From positions 434,001-498,000 of the forward strand of contig NZ_CP133784.1 in assembly GCF_034353875.1 (NCBI RefSeq): a DNA stretch of 64,000 nt, read 5' to 3'. The notes beneath the pieces were generated by a model that saw only the letters and a list, made by a program, of their open reading frames with translations, had not been told where the DNA came from and made no database searches. The position numbers and the translations under genes were made by a program. The DNA is from Pseudomonas sp. MH9.2. Lineage in GTDB: Bacteria > Pseudomonadota > Gammaproteobacteria > Pseudomonadales > Pseudomonadaceae. Positions 7,845-16,814 of the stretch are shown here, piece by piece (the first letter of the stretch is position 1; every line of letters starts with the position of its first letter).

Positions 7845-9104
7845 TCAGGTTGCAGTGGATGCAGCCCGAACGGAGTTGTACGGTTTGACGAAACTGACGC
7901 CGGTGCTTGCTAACTGCTCGCGGACCTTGTCGACAATGTACGCACCGATCGGGATGGCCGACGTCGCTGCGGGCGATGGGGCGTTGCAAACGCTAACGCT
8001 ACGGGCGGTGTTGATGAACAGGAAGTCGTCGATCAGCTTTCCGTCCAGCGAGACAGCCTGGGCGCGCACACCGGCCGGGTAGGCGGTGAGGTCGCTCTTG
8101 GCTATGGTTGGGCAATACTTCTGAACCTCTTTCAGGTAACCACCCTTGAACAGCGAGTTTTTCATCTCGATCAGGCCGGGGCGCAGGTTCTTCATCAGCA
8201 CTTTGAGAATGCCCGGAGTGGTCAGGGTTTCGAACATATCGGACAGCGAGATATCGGTTTTGCGATAGCCTTCACGCTTCATCGCCAACACGGCGTTGGG
8301 GCCGACAGTGACGGTGCCGTCGATCATGCGGGTCAGGTGCACGCCGAGGAATGGCATGGACGGATCCGGGATCGGGTAGATCAAGTGGTTGACGATCTGG
8401 TTGTGTTGCTTGGGCAGCAAGTAGTACTCGCCACGGAACGGGCAGATGATGAAGTTCGGCTTGATCCCCAGCATGCGCACGACGCGGTCGGCCATCAGGC
8501 CCGAGCAGGTGATCAGGAAACGCCCGTGGTGCTCCTGATCGCCGGTGCGCACCACCACTTCATCGGGACGCTCGTCGATGGCAACCACTTCGCTGTTGTA
8601 GCGGATTTCGCCACCGGCGGCTTCGAATTCACGGCCCATGGCCACGGTGACTTGTGCGTAGTTCACGATGCCGCTGGACGGCACGAAGATACCGCCCAGA
8701 CCGACGATGTTCGGCTCGCGCTCACTCAGTTCGGAGGCCGATAACCACTCACGCTTGAGGCCATTGGCTTCGGTACGGTCCCACAACGCGCTCATACGCT
8801 GCATTTCTAGCTCGTTGGTGGCCACCAGCAGCTTGCCGCACTCGTCGTAACGGATACTGTGCTTGTCGCAGAAGGCCTTGGTCGCCTTGTTACCTTCCAG
8901 GCAGAAACGTGCCTTCAGGCTGCCGGGTGTGTAGTAAACACCGGCATGGATCACGCCACTGTTATGGCCAGTCTGGTGCTTGGCCGGGCCGGACTCTTTT
9001 TCCAGCAGGAGGATCTTTGCATCCGGGTAAACCTGGGTCAGTTGCATGGCCGTGGACATGCCCACAATGCCGCCACCGATGATAATGAAGTCGTACGCAG
9101 CCAT
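7845..9104 (-). CDS. lhgO: L-2-hydroxyglutarate oxidase
   Basis: FAD-dependent membrane-associated oxidase that converts L-2-hydroxyglutarate to 2-oxoglutarate and passes electrons to quinone. An FAD-binding motif Gly-Gly-Gly-Ile-Val-Gly begins at residue 10, followed by His-Gln-Thr-Gly-His-Asn-Ser-Gly-Val-Ile-His-Ala-Gly, typical of LhgO/DAO-family enzymes. The ATG at 9104 gives 419 residues, close to E. coli LhgO, and has an AGGTGGG sequence upstream; 18 further in-frame codons upstream are not family-like. It directly follows glaH, the enzyme that makes its substrate. Confidence 0.92.
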   Translation of the reverse strand: MAAYDFIIIGGGIVGMSTAMQLTQVYPDAKILLLEKESGPAKHQTGHNSGVIHAGVYYTPGSLKARFCLEGNKATKAFCDKHSIRYDECGKLLVATNELEMQRMSALWDRTEANGLKREWLSASELSEREPNIVGLGGIFVPSSGIVNYAQVTVAMGREFEAAGGEIRYNSEVVAIDERPDEVVVRTGDQEHHGRFLITCSGLMADRVVRMLGIKPNFIICPFRGEYYLLPKQHNQIVNHLIYPIPDPSMPFLGVHLTRMIDGTVTVGPNAVLAMKREGYRKTDISLSDMFETLTTPGILKVLMKNLRPGLIEMKNSLFKGGYLKEVQKYCPTIAKSDLTAYPAGVRAQAVSLDGKLIDDFLFINTARSVSVCNAPSPAATSAIPIGAYIVDKVREQLASTGVSFVKPYNSVRAASTAT

Positions 9105-9193
9105 TAGCTTGCACCCACCTGAATTACGTTTTGATTTGAGGCATGACGAGGACCGCACGTGGTGGCCCTCGTCATTTCAGCTGTTGGCAAACC

Positions 9194-10171
9194 TTACTGG
9201 CCGCGCTGGTACATGGTTTTTTGGTAGCTGATGTAGCCACGCTGGCGCATCAGCTCACGACGCAGGCCCGGGTGGGCGGTGAAGCGGTCACGGCCGTGCA
9301 GCCAGAACATGTTGTTGACCAAGACGAAGCTACCGACCGGCACCGGTACCGATACCTTCTTCTGGCTGCCTTCCAGGGACTCGCTCATGGCGGTCAGCCA
9401 GATGCCTTCCTCGAAGTCCTTGGGCTGCACGAACTGGTCGATGTAACGCATGGTCGGGCGGCCTTCAGCGTCGTTGTCGAACACCGCATGGAACACGTCT
9501 TCACGCACGTTCTTGCTCGGTGGCGCGGTGAAGCGCATTTCACGGCGGGCCAGCGGGTGCGTGCAGTAGTGGCTCAGGTCTTCCCAGTCGTCCAGGTGCA
9601 GCAGCAGGGTATTGCCGCCTTCCATGTTCTGCTCGTCGATCTTCATCATAAGCACGTAGTCGGTGCGCTCTTGGACAAATGTGCCGTCGTTATGCAACTC
9701 CATCACACGGTGTGGCTGGCGCAGATAGCTGTCGGAATTGTCGGTGTTGACCACTGCGAAGCGCGCGTAGAACTGGCCGCTCATGGCATCAAAGTTGGAG
9801 CGACCAATCAGATGCGCCACTGCCGAAGAGAACTTGACCATGTCATCGGCCTGGGTCACGTCGCACAGGCCTTCAGGGGTGATCAGCATGCCGCCGGTGG
9901 CGCGATCCAGGATGGTGTTGATCAGAACCGGGCGCAGAGTACCTTCGCACAGATCGTCAAGGATCTGACCGACACGAAAGCGCAGGAACGACTTGTACTC
10001 CAGTGCCTGTACCGGCCACTCGGCAACAGCACTAACGAACGCGTCGACGGTTTCCTTGGCGAAGGTCAGCTCAAGAAGGCGAGGTGACTGCTTGGAAGGG
10101 GCGAGGGTGAAGCCCTTGCTTTCCGACGGCAGCGGCATCACAAGGTCCTGAATCTGAGTAAAGGCGTTCAT
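9194..10171 (-). CDS. glaH: glutarate 2-hydroxylase (CsiD)
   Basis: Fe(II)/2-oxoglutarate-dependent oxygenase hydroxylating glutarate to L-2-hydroxyglutarate, part of lysine/cadaverine catabolism. The metal triad is His160-x-Asp162 (Glu-Leu-His-Asn-Asp-Gly) and His292 (Phe-Trp-Leu-His-Gly-Arg-Asp-Arg-Phe), with the following Arg positioned for 2-oxoglutarate. An AGGAG site lies 5 nt before the ATG at 10171, which decides the start and gives 325 residues. It is first of a three-gene transcript (glaH, lhgO, aminotransferase), divergent from a GntR regulator. A hairpin with 9-bp arms (9143-9151 and 9167-9175) separates it from lhgO. Confidence 0.93.
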   Translation of the reverse strand: MNAFTQIQDLVMPLPSESKGFTLAPSKQSPRLLELTFAKETVDAFVSAVAEWPVQALEYKSFLRFRVGQILDDLCEGTLRPVLINTILDRATGGMLITPEGLCDVTQADDMVKFSSAVAHLIGRSNFDAMSGQFYARFAVVNTDNSDSYLRQPHRVMELHNDGTFVQERTDYVLMMKIDEQNMEGGNTLLLHLDDWEDLSHYCTHPLARREMRFTAPPSKNVREDVFHAVFDNDAEGRPTMRYIDQFVQPKDFEEGIWLTAMSESLEGSQKKVSVPVPVGSFVLVNNMFWLHGRDRFTAHPGLRRELMRQRGYISYQKTMYQRGQ

Positions 10172-10281
10172 GGCGGCTCCTGGCAAAGTGGGGTGAAAAT
10201 CGCTTTCCCGTGTTGATCTGGGTCAAGCAGGAATGAAAATATCGCCATTAACATAAAATGTCTACGTTTTTAAAAAGAAGA

Positions 10282-10300
10282 GACAAAATACTTCATTGTC
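10282..10300. promoter_or_regulatory. candidate GntR (GlaR/CsiR) operator
   Basis: Dyad GACAA-N9-TTGTC in the 149-bp divergent gap between glaH and the GntR gene, 21 bp before the regulator start codon. TTGT-centred half-sites are characteristic of GntR/FCD repressors. Assignment is by symmetry and position. Confidence 0.4.
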
Positions 10301-10320
10301 TAATATTTTTCGGTCAGTAG

Positions 10321-11073
10321 ATGTTTAGGTATGATGGAGACTTTGACGAGTTGAGGAGCAGTACCTTGGATAGCCTCACCCCCAGGCAGAACTCTGTATT
10401 CAGCGGGTATGAGCGGCTTAAGCGGGACATCATCCGTGGAGTCTTCAAGCCTGGAGAGAAGCTCCTTATGAGCGGGCTGAAGGAACGTTATGACCTTGGT
10501 GTAGGCCCACTGCGAGAAGCTTTGTCACAACTGGTGGCTGAACACCTAGTGGTGGTAATCAGCCAGAAAGGTTACCGCGTAGCGCCCATGTCGCTGCAGG
10601 AAATGCAGGACATCTATGATGCCCGCGCCAACCTGGAAGCCATGATTGTCGGCCTGGCCATCGAACGCGGCGACGACGCCTGGGAGGCTCAGATACTCGC
10701 GCAGTCCCATACGCTATCTAAGGTAATGGACGTGAAAACCCGCGAGCAGGTGCTCGACGTCTGGGATGAGCGGCACAAGACTTTCCACAGTGCCATTGCG
10801 GCTGGCTGCGGCTCCAAGCATTTACTCCAGGCGCGTACCTACCTGTTTGACCAAGCCGAGCGCTACCGCCACCTGTGGCTGACACAAACGGTTTTTTCTG
10901 ACGAAGCCCTGAAGCTCAAGCGCGAGGAACATGCCGCGCTGGTCGAAGCCATCCTCGCCCGCGATACCGTTCGTGCAACAGCAATGATGCGCAACCACCT
11001 GATGACTCCAGTGCCAATCATCGTCGAGGTTATGCAGCGCGGCGGTCTGGGCAAGGCTGCCGCTGCTCTTTGA
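10321..11073 (+). CDS. glaR: GntR/FCD-family regulator of the glutarate operon
   Basis: Regulator of 250 residues: an N-terminal winged helix-turn-helix (about residues 27-95, with Gly-Val-Gly-Pro-Leu-Arg-Glu-Ala-Leu) and a C-terminal helical FCD effector domain (about 105-235) bearing metal-ligand-type Asp and His residues. The E. coli counterpart GlaR (CsiR) represses the glaH operon and is relieved by glutarate. The divergent arrangement with glaH supports the same role here. The start at the first ATG gives a somewhat long N-terminus, and a later start near Leu-Thr-Pro-Arg-Gln is possible. Confidence 0.8.
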   Translation: MFRYDGDFDELRSSTLDSLTPRQNSVFSGYERLKRDIIRGVFKPGEKLLMSGLKERYDLGVGPLREALSQLVAEHLVVVISQKGYRVAPMSLQEMQDIYDARANLEAMIVGLAIERGDDAWEAQILAQSHTLSKVMDVKTREQVLDVWDERHKTFHSAIAAGCGSKHLLQARTYLFDQAERYRHLWLTQTVFSDEALKLKREEHAALVEAILARDTVRATAMMRNHLMTPVPIIVEVMQRGGLGKAAAAL

Positions 11074-11427
11074 GCTTGGCGCTCAGCGAGTCGGGCAGCA
11101 TTTGGCGGTGGCGGGTTCTAAACACGAGGACCCTTTGGCAGCACTTGATTTGGACTACCAAGGCTAGAGCACTACATTAAATGCGAAAGGAACGCTCAAA
11201 CAATGTAGGAACCTTTTCAGCTCATGCGCATGCTGAGTGCAGCATATTTCATTAGAGGAGGGCGCTCACAATTGAGCGCGTGGACAACCGTGGGGTGATA
11301 GTTTTATGCCGTCTGAATAATAGCTCATCTAAATGGTAATTTAGTTTAGTTATTCTTTTTGGTTATAGCCCCCGTGAGACGAACGAGGCTACAGTGCTTT
11401 TCGAGATCGAACCATACTGAGGACGCT
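11074..11427. other. gene-free stretch at the left edge of the accessory region
   Basis: 354 bp without a convincing reading frame. It contains a short hairpin GCGCTCA-CAAT-TGAGCGC (11262-11279) without a T-run, and its last 90 bp are markedly AT-rich, unlike the glutarate genes, consistent with the start of acquired DNA and a promoter for the next gene. Confidence 0.5.
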
Positions 11428-12060
11428 ATGACCATTCCTGTAACCATTGATAGCTGCACATGGAACTACTTTTTCGACAATCAGTATGATCTTTGTGTTG
11501 GGTTACCTCCTGAAAAATTCTCCTTGTTCATTACAAGGGAGGTCGAGTTAGAGCTGCTTCAGATACCGGACGACTCCCATGGTATTGATAAGCGGCCCTT
11601 GAAGGAGTACATCCGCAACAGCATCGATTGCCGCAAGGTTACGACCACTTATGTGTTCGGTTTCTCTGATTTAGACAATCCTGAGGAGCCTTCTCGTTAT
11701 GGCGGTTTTGGCCAAGGCACCTTTGAATCGGAAGACGAGCAAGACTGGCGGCAGCGTGAAAAAACACAGCAATTTGTACAAGCGGGCTGCGCCGCCAAAC
11801 AGCGAAAAAAAACAGTCCTGAGAAAAGACGAGGCTGATGTTTCTCTGGCGGTTGCGTCCTTGAATTCGATTCTGATCACAGTTGATGAAAAGAAAGATGC
11901 ACGTCTAGGTAAGAAAGGACCAATCCATGATGCGGCTACCAACGGCGGTTTTGTTGTGTATGTCCAAGAGGTTCAGAGCAGTGGCCTGGGATTGGCGGAT
12001 TTCATCCAAAAGCATTTTGTCGTTTCTGAAGGAATGCTATGGCCTGTAGAGGCCGTGTGA
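11428..12060 (+). CDS. PIN-like domain protein, orphan
   Basis: 210 residues. The opening Val-Thr-Ile-Asp-Ser-Cys-Thr-Trp, an acidic Glu in Ile-Thr-Arg-Glu-Val-Glu-Leu-Glu near 33-40, and a late Lys-Asp-Glu-Ala-Asp-Val-Ser-Leu-Ala segment followed by Ile-Leu-Ile-Thr-Val-Asp-Glu match the spacing of acidic residues in PIN-fold ribonucleases. The middle (about 75-125) is a charged insertion not typical of short VapC toxins. The ATG at 11428 follows TGAGGA by 4 nt and is preferred to an upstream GTG. No antitoxin-like small gene adjoins it. Function as an RNase or toxin is inference. Confidence 0.6.
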   Translation: MTIPVTIDSCTWNYFFDNQYDLCVGLPPEKFSLFITREVELELLQIPDDSHGIDKRPLKEYIRNSIDCRKVTTTYVFGFSDLDNPEEPSRYGGFGQGTFESEDEQDWRQREKTQQFVQAGCAAKQRKKTVLRKDEADVSLAVASLNSILITVDEKKDARLGKKGPIHDAATNGGFVVYVQEVQSSGLGLADFIQKHFVVSEGMLWPVEAV

Positions 12061-12559
12061 TCTTGGTGGCTCTGCCGAGCCCCCAGCCTGTATAGGAGGG
12101 TTCGCATAATGTATATTATGTTAAATCACGTATTACTCTAAAGTTGCGCATAGGTGTCCAATATCACTAACCTCCGGTCACGTTTGCACAAAACCCCGTT
12201 CCTTGAAAAATCAGCAATTTGAAAGCTCATCCTCATCCCCTGTCTCACCTTCGCCTCTTGTTGCCGTGTCACTAATCGCCGGTTCGCCTTGCATCCCACG
12301 ATCAGACTGGCCGGACCCCGATCTCTCTGCTACACATATAGGTACCACCCAAAGATTCTAGCTTGCCGGTTCCCCCTATGACGCGGCCGTTCATCGCATT
12401 TCCGATCTTCCCTCCGTATGACCATTGGCAACCCAACCGAGTAAAACGATTCCCGGTCAATGCTCACGTCTCAGCCCGTCTGAGCGAGGTTGACGAGTCG
12501 TGCCTTCCATTCATGAGCGCCTGGTACGCCGATCGTTATCTGAACTGGATTGCTCATAG
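12061..12559. other. non-coding, degraded stretch
   Basis: About 500 bp with no recognisable gene. A short frame at 12363-12644 runs out of frame into the chemoreceptor remnant and has no family resemblance. TCACTAA-N-CNCCGGT-like segments occur near 12165 and 12271, which may be debris of a mobile element. Nothing can be assigned. Confidence 0.4.
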
Positions 12560-13237
12560 TACGCATCCCAAGCAGCGGATGCGACGCGTCTCGCAGATGC
12601 TGAAGTTGAAAGCGGTAACCGTCTGGTTGCAGACACCACGCTAGCTATCGAGCAGCTGGCTACCTCACTGGTTGAAACCACCAACACCGTGGAACAGGTG
12701 TCCAAGCATAGCGAACAGATTGAAACGGTTATCGACGTGATCAATTCAATCGCCTCGCAAACTAACCTGTTGGCTTTGAACGCAGCCATCGAAGCAGCCC
12801 GGGCCGGTGAGCACGGTCGAGGGTTTGCGGTTGTGGCCGACGAGGTGCGCTCACTGGCTAACCGCACGCAGCAGTCGACGGAGGAAATTCGCGCAATGAT
12901 AAGCACTTTGCAGAGCGGTACCGAAACGGCAGCACAAACCATGCGCAACAGCTGCGAACTGGTAAATCGGACAGTGGCGCAAACCCGCAACGCTCAGAGA
13001 GCGCTGTCCAAAATTAGCCAAGAAGTGGGCGCCATAAACCATATGAATACCCAAATCGCCAGCGCCTCTCTCCAGCAAAATGCTGTGGCCGAGGACGTAG
13101 CACAGAATATCACCCGCATCCACAGCTCAACCGTGCAGTCAGCACCTGGATCACGGGAAGTGGCAACGGCCAGCCAGGAGCTGGCGCAGCTAGCTGATCG
13201 CCTTACCCAGAAGGTGGCATTTTTCAGGGTGGCTTAG
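12560..13237 (+). pseudogene. methyl-accepting chemotaxis protein, 5'-truncated
   Basis: The frame encodes the cytoplasmic signalling domain of a chemoreceptor, including the tip sequence [16 protein letters not shown] and Phe-Ala-Val-Val-Ala-Asp-Glu-Val-Arg. MCP-like coding starts just after an in-frame TAG at 12557, with no ATG in the preserved part; the first possible start is a GTG at 12689. The sensor, membrane and HAMP parts are gone. It is probably a remnant left by recombination in the accessory region; if translated from the GTG it would be a soluble signalling fragment. Confidence 0.75.
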
Positions 13238-13469
13238 GGGGCACGCAGCATAAATAATCAATCGCCCCCACCCTTGGCACTAAACAACTTCAACCAGCCA
13301 CCGTCTTCATGAGCCTCGTTACAGACCATGCAGTGCTCGAATAAGGCAGCAACCGGCGAGCGCCGGTTGCACCATTCACAAGGCTGTCAAGCTGTGTTGT
13401 CGATACGCTTACCGTTGATCATCAGTAAGCAGAAGCACGTCCCTAGCGACAAACTTCTGTGCGTTGCGA

Positions 13470-13772
13470 TCATTGCAGCCGAGGGCTAGATCGCCGGACG
13501 ATCTTGATCAAGTGCTTGACGTTTGGCTTACGGGTCACGCTAATTGCCCTGCTGGTTACGGTGTCTATTGTGATGTTCCAAAATCCACTGCTGGGCACGA
13601 CGATCTTCGCTGGGAACTTGTCGAATGCGCCACCATGGTAGGTGTGGCGCCCTCCACTCTTGAAGCTGCGAAAATTGGCGTCGTTCATTAAACGTATGTT
13701 GCATGTATTCGAGCATTCGATGATCACCACGTCATCTTCGTTGAGTTGCTCGCGCTGGTGTATAAATTTCAT
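13470..13772 (-). CDS. DUF1883 domain protein
   Basis: Small protein of 100 residues with the DUF1883 signature: Met-Lys-Phe-Ile-His-Gln-Arg-Glu at the start, Cys-Asn-Ile-Arg-Leu-Met, Gly-Gly-Arg-His-Thr-Tyr-His-Gly-Gly and Ser-Gly-Phe-Trp-Asn-Ile-Thr-Ile-Asp. The predicted fold is a compact all-beta domain. Some DUF1883 proteins elsewhere carry a C-terminal TIR-like domain, but this one ends after the DUF1883 part. Function is unknown. It stands alone in the accessory region, in the same orientation as the rulB stub and the IS3 element. Confidence 0.8.
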   Translation of the reverse strand: MKFIHQREQLNEDDVVIIECSNTCNIRLMNDANFRSFKSGGRHTYHGGAFDKFPAKIVVPSSGFWNITIDTVTSRAISVTRKPNVKHLIKIVRRSSPRLQ

Positions 13773-13921
13773 GGAGACCCGTGGCGGTTAGAGGTGAAGC
13801 TAGACAATACCACGGCGGGTGTCGGGCGTAGCGGCTTCCAAGGCTGTTCGGTTGTGTGGGTTGGTGACGTCAGCACCGGACATATTGATCAAGCTCAAAC
13901 GCTGATAGCGCCTTACAGGAC

Positions 13922-14201
13922 TTATTTAGAGAAAACAGTCCAAAGCTGATCAACCCGCGTAGTGAAACTCTGACTCATCATCTCCCGCCGCATACCCCAG
14001 TCCGGATCCACAGGCACGCTCGCCAAGCGCATCGTCCCCCTACCCCACCTGCCATTTATAGCGTCCAATACGCCCATCACTTTCTCGGTCGCTTCGGGCT
14101 GGGAGATCGAAAAAAGGTCATCCGTGTATTCGCCTTTTTGGCAAAGGTTAAGCAGGAGCACCTCGGCCTTGCTGTATTTGAAACCGGGCCTGAAAACTCG
14201 G
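13922..14201 (-). pseudogene. rulB: 3' end of UmuC/RulB error-prone DNA polymerase V gene
   Basis: About 93 residues match the C-terminal tail (DUF4113) of UmuC-family polymerases: Phe-Lys-Tyr-Ser-Lys-Ala-Glu-Val, Gly-Arg-Trp-Gly-Arg-Gly-Thr-Met-Arg and the ending Thr-Thr-Arg-Val-Asp-Gln-Leu-Trp-Thr-Val. The polymerase, thumb and finger domains are missing. The coding sequence stops exactly at the end of the adjoining IS3-family element, and sequence beyond the IS is not UmuC. rulB is a known landing site for integrative elements in Pseudomonas, which fits the remnants to the right. Confidence 0.85.
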
Positions 14202-14240
14202 GGTAATCCCCCCATTTCTAATACTCACCAGAAATAGAGG

Positions 14241-15041
14241 TCAGGCCACCAGGGCCAACTTCTGTTTTGGAGTAATGCCGCCGAGGGCCATATTCGGGCG
14301 CTCGTGATTGTATGTCCAGATCCAGTTCGGACCGTAGTCCTGAACTTCAGCTATCGACTCAAACAGGTAATGTCCCAGCCAGTCATAGCGCACAGTACGG
14401 TTATAGCGCTCAACATAGGCATTCTGCTGCGGATTGCCCGGCTGAATAAAGTCAAGTCGGATGCCCCGTTTCTCGGCCCACTCAGCGAGCTTGGTGCTGA
14501 CGAATTCTGGACCGCTATCGCTGCGGATCGCCTGCGGCTTTCCACGCCATTCAATGACCTGATCCAGTGCACGCACCACACGTTCAGCCGGTAGCGACAA
14601 ATCAATCTCCATACCCAGGGCTTCGCGGTTGAAGTCGTCAATCAGATTAAAAATCCGAAAACTACGCCCATCGGCTAACTGATCGTGCATAAAATCCATC
14701 GACCAGCACTGGTTGGTGGCCTCAGGAACAGCTAGCGGTTTGGGCTTCTCGCGCACGACGCGCTTACGCGGCTTGATCCGCAGATTCAGCTCCAGTTCGC
14801 GGTAAATCCGGTACACCCGCTTATGGTTCCACCGATAGCCCTTCACGTTGCGCAGGTACAGAAAGCACAAGCCAAACCCCCAGTTACGCTGGTTATGCGT
14901 GAGCCGGATTAGTTGATCGGCGATCTCGGCGTTTTCAGACGACAATCGTGGCTGATAGCGATAGCACGTGATGCTGACCGAGAAGGCCAGGCACGCCAGC
15001 TTGATACTGCACCGACCTGAACAAACCGCTTCCTGCGCCAT
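14241..15041 (-). CDS. IS3-family transposase OrfB (DDE integrase core)
   Basis: Catalytic half of the transposase, 266 residues from the ATG at 15041; the frame is open further upstream for fusion. An HTH_21-type region precedes an rve integrase domain with the DDE triad in Ser-Met-Asp-Phe-Met-His, Arg-Ser-Asp-Ser-Gly-Pro-Glu and Asn-Ala-Tyr-Val-Glu-Arg-Tyr-Asn-Arg. The active protein is normally an OrfAB fusion made by -1 frameshifting on a slippery AAAAAAG, present at 15068-15074 just before the OrfA stop. No internal stop or frameshift damages the catalytic part. Confidence 0.88.
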   Translation of the reverse strand: MAQEAVCSGRCSIKLACLAFSVSITCYRYQPRLSSENAEIADQLIRLTHNQRNWGFGLCFLYLRNVKGYRWNHKRVYRIYRELELNLRIKPRKRVVREKPKPLAVPEATNQCWSMDFMHDQLADGRSFRIFNLIDDFNREALGMEIDLSLPAERVVRALDQVIEWRGKPQAIRSDSGPEFVSTKLAEWAEKRGIRLDFIQPGNPQQNAYVERYNRTVRYDWLGHYLFESIAEVQDYGPNWIWTYNHERPNMALGGITPKQKLALVA

Positions 15042-15061
15042 CTCTCGTCGCCGCGATGGCT

Positions 15062-15328
15062 TCACCACTTTTTTGCCATGACCTCCTGGATAATTTCGGC
15101 TTTGAGACGCTCTTCGGCATACATTTTTTTGAGGCGCCGGTTCTCCTCCTCCAGTTCGCGCAACCGAGCCATCAGCGACGCATCCATACCACCGAACTTG
15201 GTGCGCCACTTGTAGAAGGTGGCCGAACTGATACCGTGCTCGCGACACAGCTCTGGCACCGGGCTTCCAGCCTCGGCTTGCTTGAGGATGGCCATGATTT
15301 GACTGTCCGAAAAACGCGATGTCTTCAC
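15062..15328 (-). CDS. IS3-family transposase OrfA
   Basis: DNA-binding half of the transposase, 88 residues. It has an N-terminal helix-turn-helix (Phe-Ser-Asp-Ser-Gln-Ile-Met-Ala through Tyr-Lys-Trp-Arg) and a C-terminal leucine-zipper-like coiled coil ([12 protein letters not shown]). The frame ends Met-Ala-Lys-Lys-Trp on the A6G slippery run that joins it to OrfB. Length and order are typical of the family. Confidence 0.88.
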   Translation of the reverse strand: MKTSRFSDSQIMAILKQAEAGSPVPELCREHGISSATFYKWRTKFGGMDASLMARLRELEEENRRLKKMYAEERLKAEIIQEVMAKKW

Positions 15329-15420
15329 GCAAAATTTCCTTGTTCCGATTAGGAGAAAATTCTACTTCCGACGAGTACTTTTTTCAGGGGGGATTACCCC
15401 ACCCCGGGCTGCTTCGGCTC

Positions 15421-15538
15421 AGATTTCGTTGACAGCCATCCAGATCAAAGCGCCAGCCGGCTACTGCTGCGGCGACAAATCAGCCCTTCGATCCTGCTAA
15501 CGATCTATATCTACGGCTATCTCAACCGAATCAAGGCC
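15421..15538 (+). pseudogene. fragment of an IS1182-type transposase
   Basis: A short frame reads Phe-Val-Asp-Ser-His-like sequence and then Ile-Tyr-Ile-Tyr-Gly-Tyr-Leu-Asn-Arg-Ile-Lys (15503-15535), the strongly conserved N-terminal box of IS1182-type transposases. The part between is frame-damaged, and nothing of the rest of the gene remains. It overlaps the last residues of the kinase-like gene on the other strand. Confidence 0.45.
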
Positions 15539-16174
15539 GGCGCAGCGAACTTCGCCTACGGGGCATCGAAGGACTCTATAGATCTCAGAAATCACCTGCA
15601 TCGTTGCGTCTTCGATCGTTCCTTCATTACGGCATAAAACCCAGCCGTGATCTGCAATCGCTCGCTCGAACGCCTTGGTGCAAGCGACATGTTCTTCCAG
15701 CTTATGAATCACAGTACTGCTCAGCCCACGCCGTCGTGCCGCTGCCCTCGCCCATGAAATATCAGGGGCAGTGACAACCCCAACATGGAGGTCTGGCACT
15801 CGCACGTTCCGATCAACGTTCAACTGTAGAATCTCTACAAACGGGACTATCCGGCGAAACGCGGCATCAGACGGGTACCAGCGATCGATCAAGATGATGC
15901 TGCCTGGTGGCTGTTTAGGCAGTACGTGCTGGGAAATCCAAGCACGGCTATCAGCAAAGCGCTCACAAACCCCCAACTCCAAATCCCGGGTGGGATTTCT
16001 GACGAGTTTGTTAACGAGGGCCATTGTTTCAGCCCTATAGGGATCGCTTTTTTTCTCGCAAAGTCGGATCACCTTTTTGTTGTCGGCCCTCAGTACTTTC
16101 GTAACGGCCTCCAAAAGCGTGGTTTTGCCGGCTCCCTTGGGCCCATCTAGAGAAACAAACAGCGGACGATTCAT
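15497..16174 (-). CDS. thymidylate-kinase-like P-loop NTPase
   Basis: 225 residues. The Walker A motif Gly-Pro-Lys-Gly-Ala-Gly-Lys-Thr-Thr lies at about 11-19 and Ile-Asp-Arg-Trp-Tyr-Pro-Ser-Asp near 98 matches the DR(Y/H/W) nucleotide-binding motif of dTMP kinases. A basic lid-like Arg-Ala-Ala-Ala-Arg-Arg-Arg-Gly-Leu-Ser follows. It is not the housekeeping tmk by context, because it lies among insertion remnants and its last 14 or so codons run into an IS fragment, so the natural C-terminus may be altered. Accessory nucleotide kinase, phage or island cargo; role unknown. Confidence 0.7.
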   Translation of the reverse strand: MNRPLFVSLDGPKGAGKTTLLEAVTKVLRADNKKVIRLCEKKSDPYRAETMALVNKLVRNPTRDLELGVCERFADSRAWISQHVLPKQPPGSIILIDRWYPSDAAFRRIVPFVEILQLNVDRNVRVPDLHVGVVTAPDISWARAAARRRGLSSTVIHKLEEHVACTKAFERAIADHGWVLCRNEGTIEDATMQVISEIYRVLRCPVGEVRCAGLDSVEIAVDIDR

Positions 16175-16340
16175 TCTTCACATAACGATTGATATACGGT
16201 TATTTTTGCCCTGTTCGTTCGCTGGAACCGCTTGGCGCGACTGCGCGAATCGAACGGAGGGACCTTATGAACAGACATTGATGATCACTCTAACTTAGTT
16301 TCTGGCTAACGGATCTCAAAATCCTGGGATACAGCCGCTT

Positions 16341-16559
16341 ATGAACATCGGTCATCGCCCAGTTGTTAAATTGGCCGGGTTGGAGGGCGATTGGGTCGCG
16401 CACAGCCTGCGTTCGGGTTTTGTCACCGAGGCCGGGCGTCAAGGGGTGCCGCTCGGCGAGGTCATGGCCATGACCGAACACCGCAGCGTGACCACGGTGA
16501 TGGGCTACTTTCAGGCGGGCACATTGCTCACTAGCCGGGCGACCGACCTGCTGGCCTAA
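16341..16559 (+). pseudogene. C-terminal tail of a tyrosine recombinase (integrase)
   Basis: 72 residues match the end of phage/island integrases. Ser-Leu-Arg-Ser-Gly-Phe matches the HxLR-type catalytic box, Thr-Glu-His-Arg-Ser-Val-Thr-Thr-Val matches the (G)H(R/K)S box, and Met-Gly-Tyr-Phe-Gln-Ala-Gly carries the nucleophile-type Tyr. The N-terminal and most of the catalytic domain are absent, and no ribosome-binding site precedes the first ATG. It probably marks the residue of the element that entered this locus. Confidence 0.75.
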
Positions 16560-16814
16560 CCTTCTTCGGTTACAAATGCCCCACCGACGGTGACGACACT
16601 GTCGTTAGCTGAGGAGTAAATCAATTACTGCTCGAAACACTGGGATCTTGCCCGTGCGGCTCGTTCCCACGACTAGACGCCCGTCCGTTGATTCGAACGC
16701 TCGACCTGCTATGCATTCAATTGATACTGTTTGGCAATGAGCAACTATGTCATCTCGTGCAGTGCACCGCCAAAGCCCAGCGCATTGGTTAATAAGTACG
16801 GAAAGGAAGCCCAA

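Larger units (their letters stand above)
14202..15400 (-). mobile_element. complete IS3-family insertion sequence, 1,199 bp
   Basis: Bounded by perfect 14-bp inverted repeats GGGGTAATCCCCCC (14202-14215 and 15387-15400) and carrying the two overlapping reading frames of an IS3-family transposase. No target duplication is visible: the left flank is rulB coding sequence and the right flank belongs to another element, so a deletion or second event probably followed insertion. It appears intact and could still be active. Confidence 0.85.

Noticed and set aside
12363..12644. 93-codon plus-strand frame before the chemoreceptor remnant
   Set aside because: Its second half is the chemoreceptor sequence read in the wrong frame; no family resemblance.
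13746..13949. 67-codon plus-strand frame between the DUF1883 gene and the rulB stub
   Set aside because: No recognisable motif, overlaps the DUF1883 gene start on the other strand; judged spurious.
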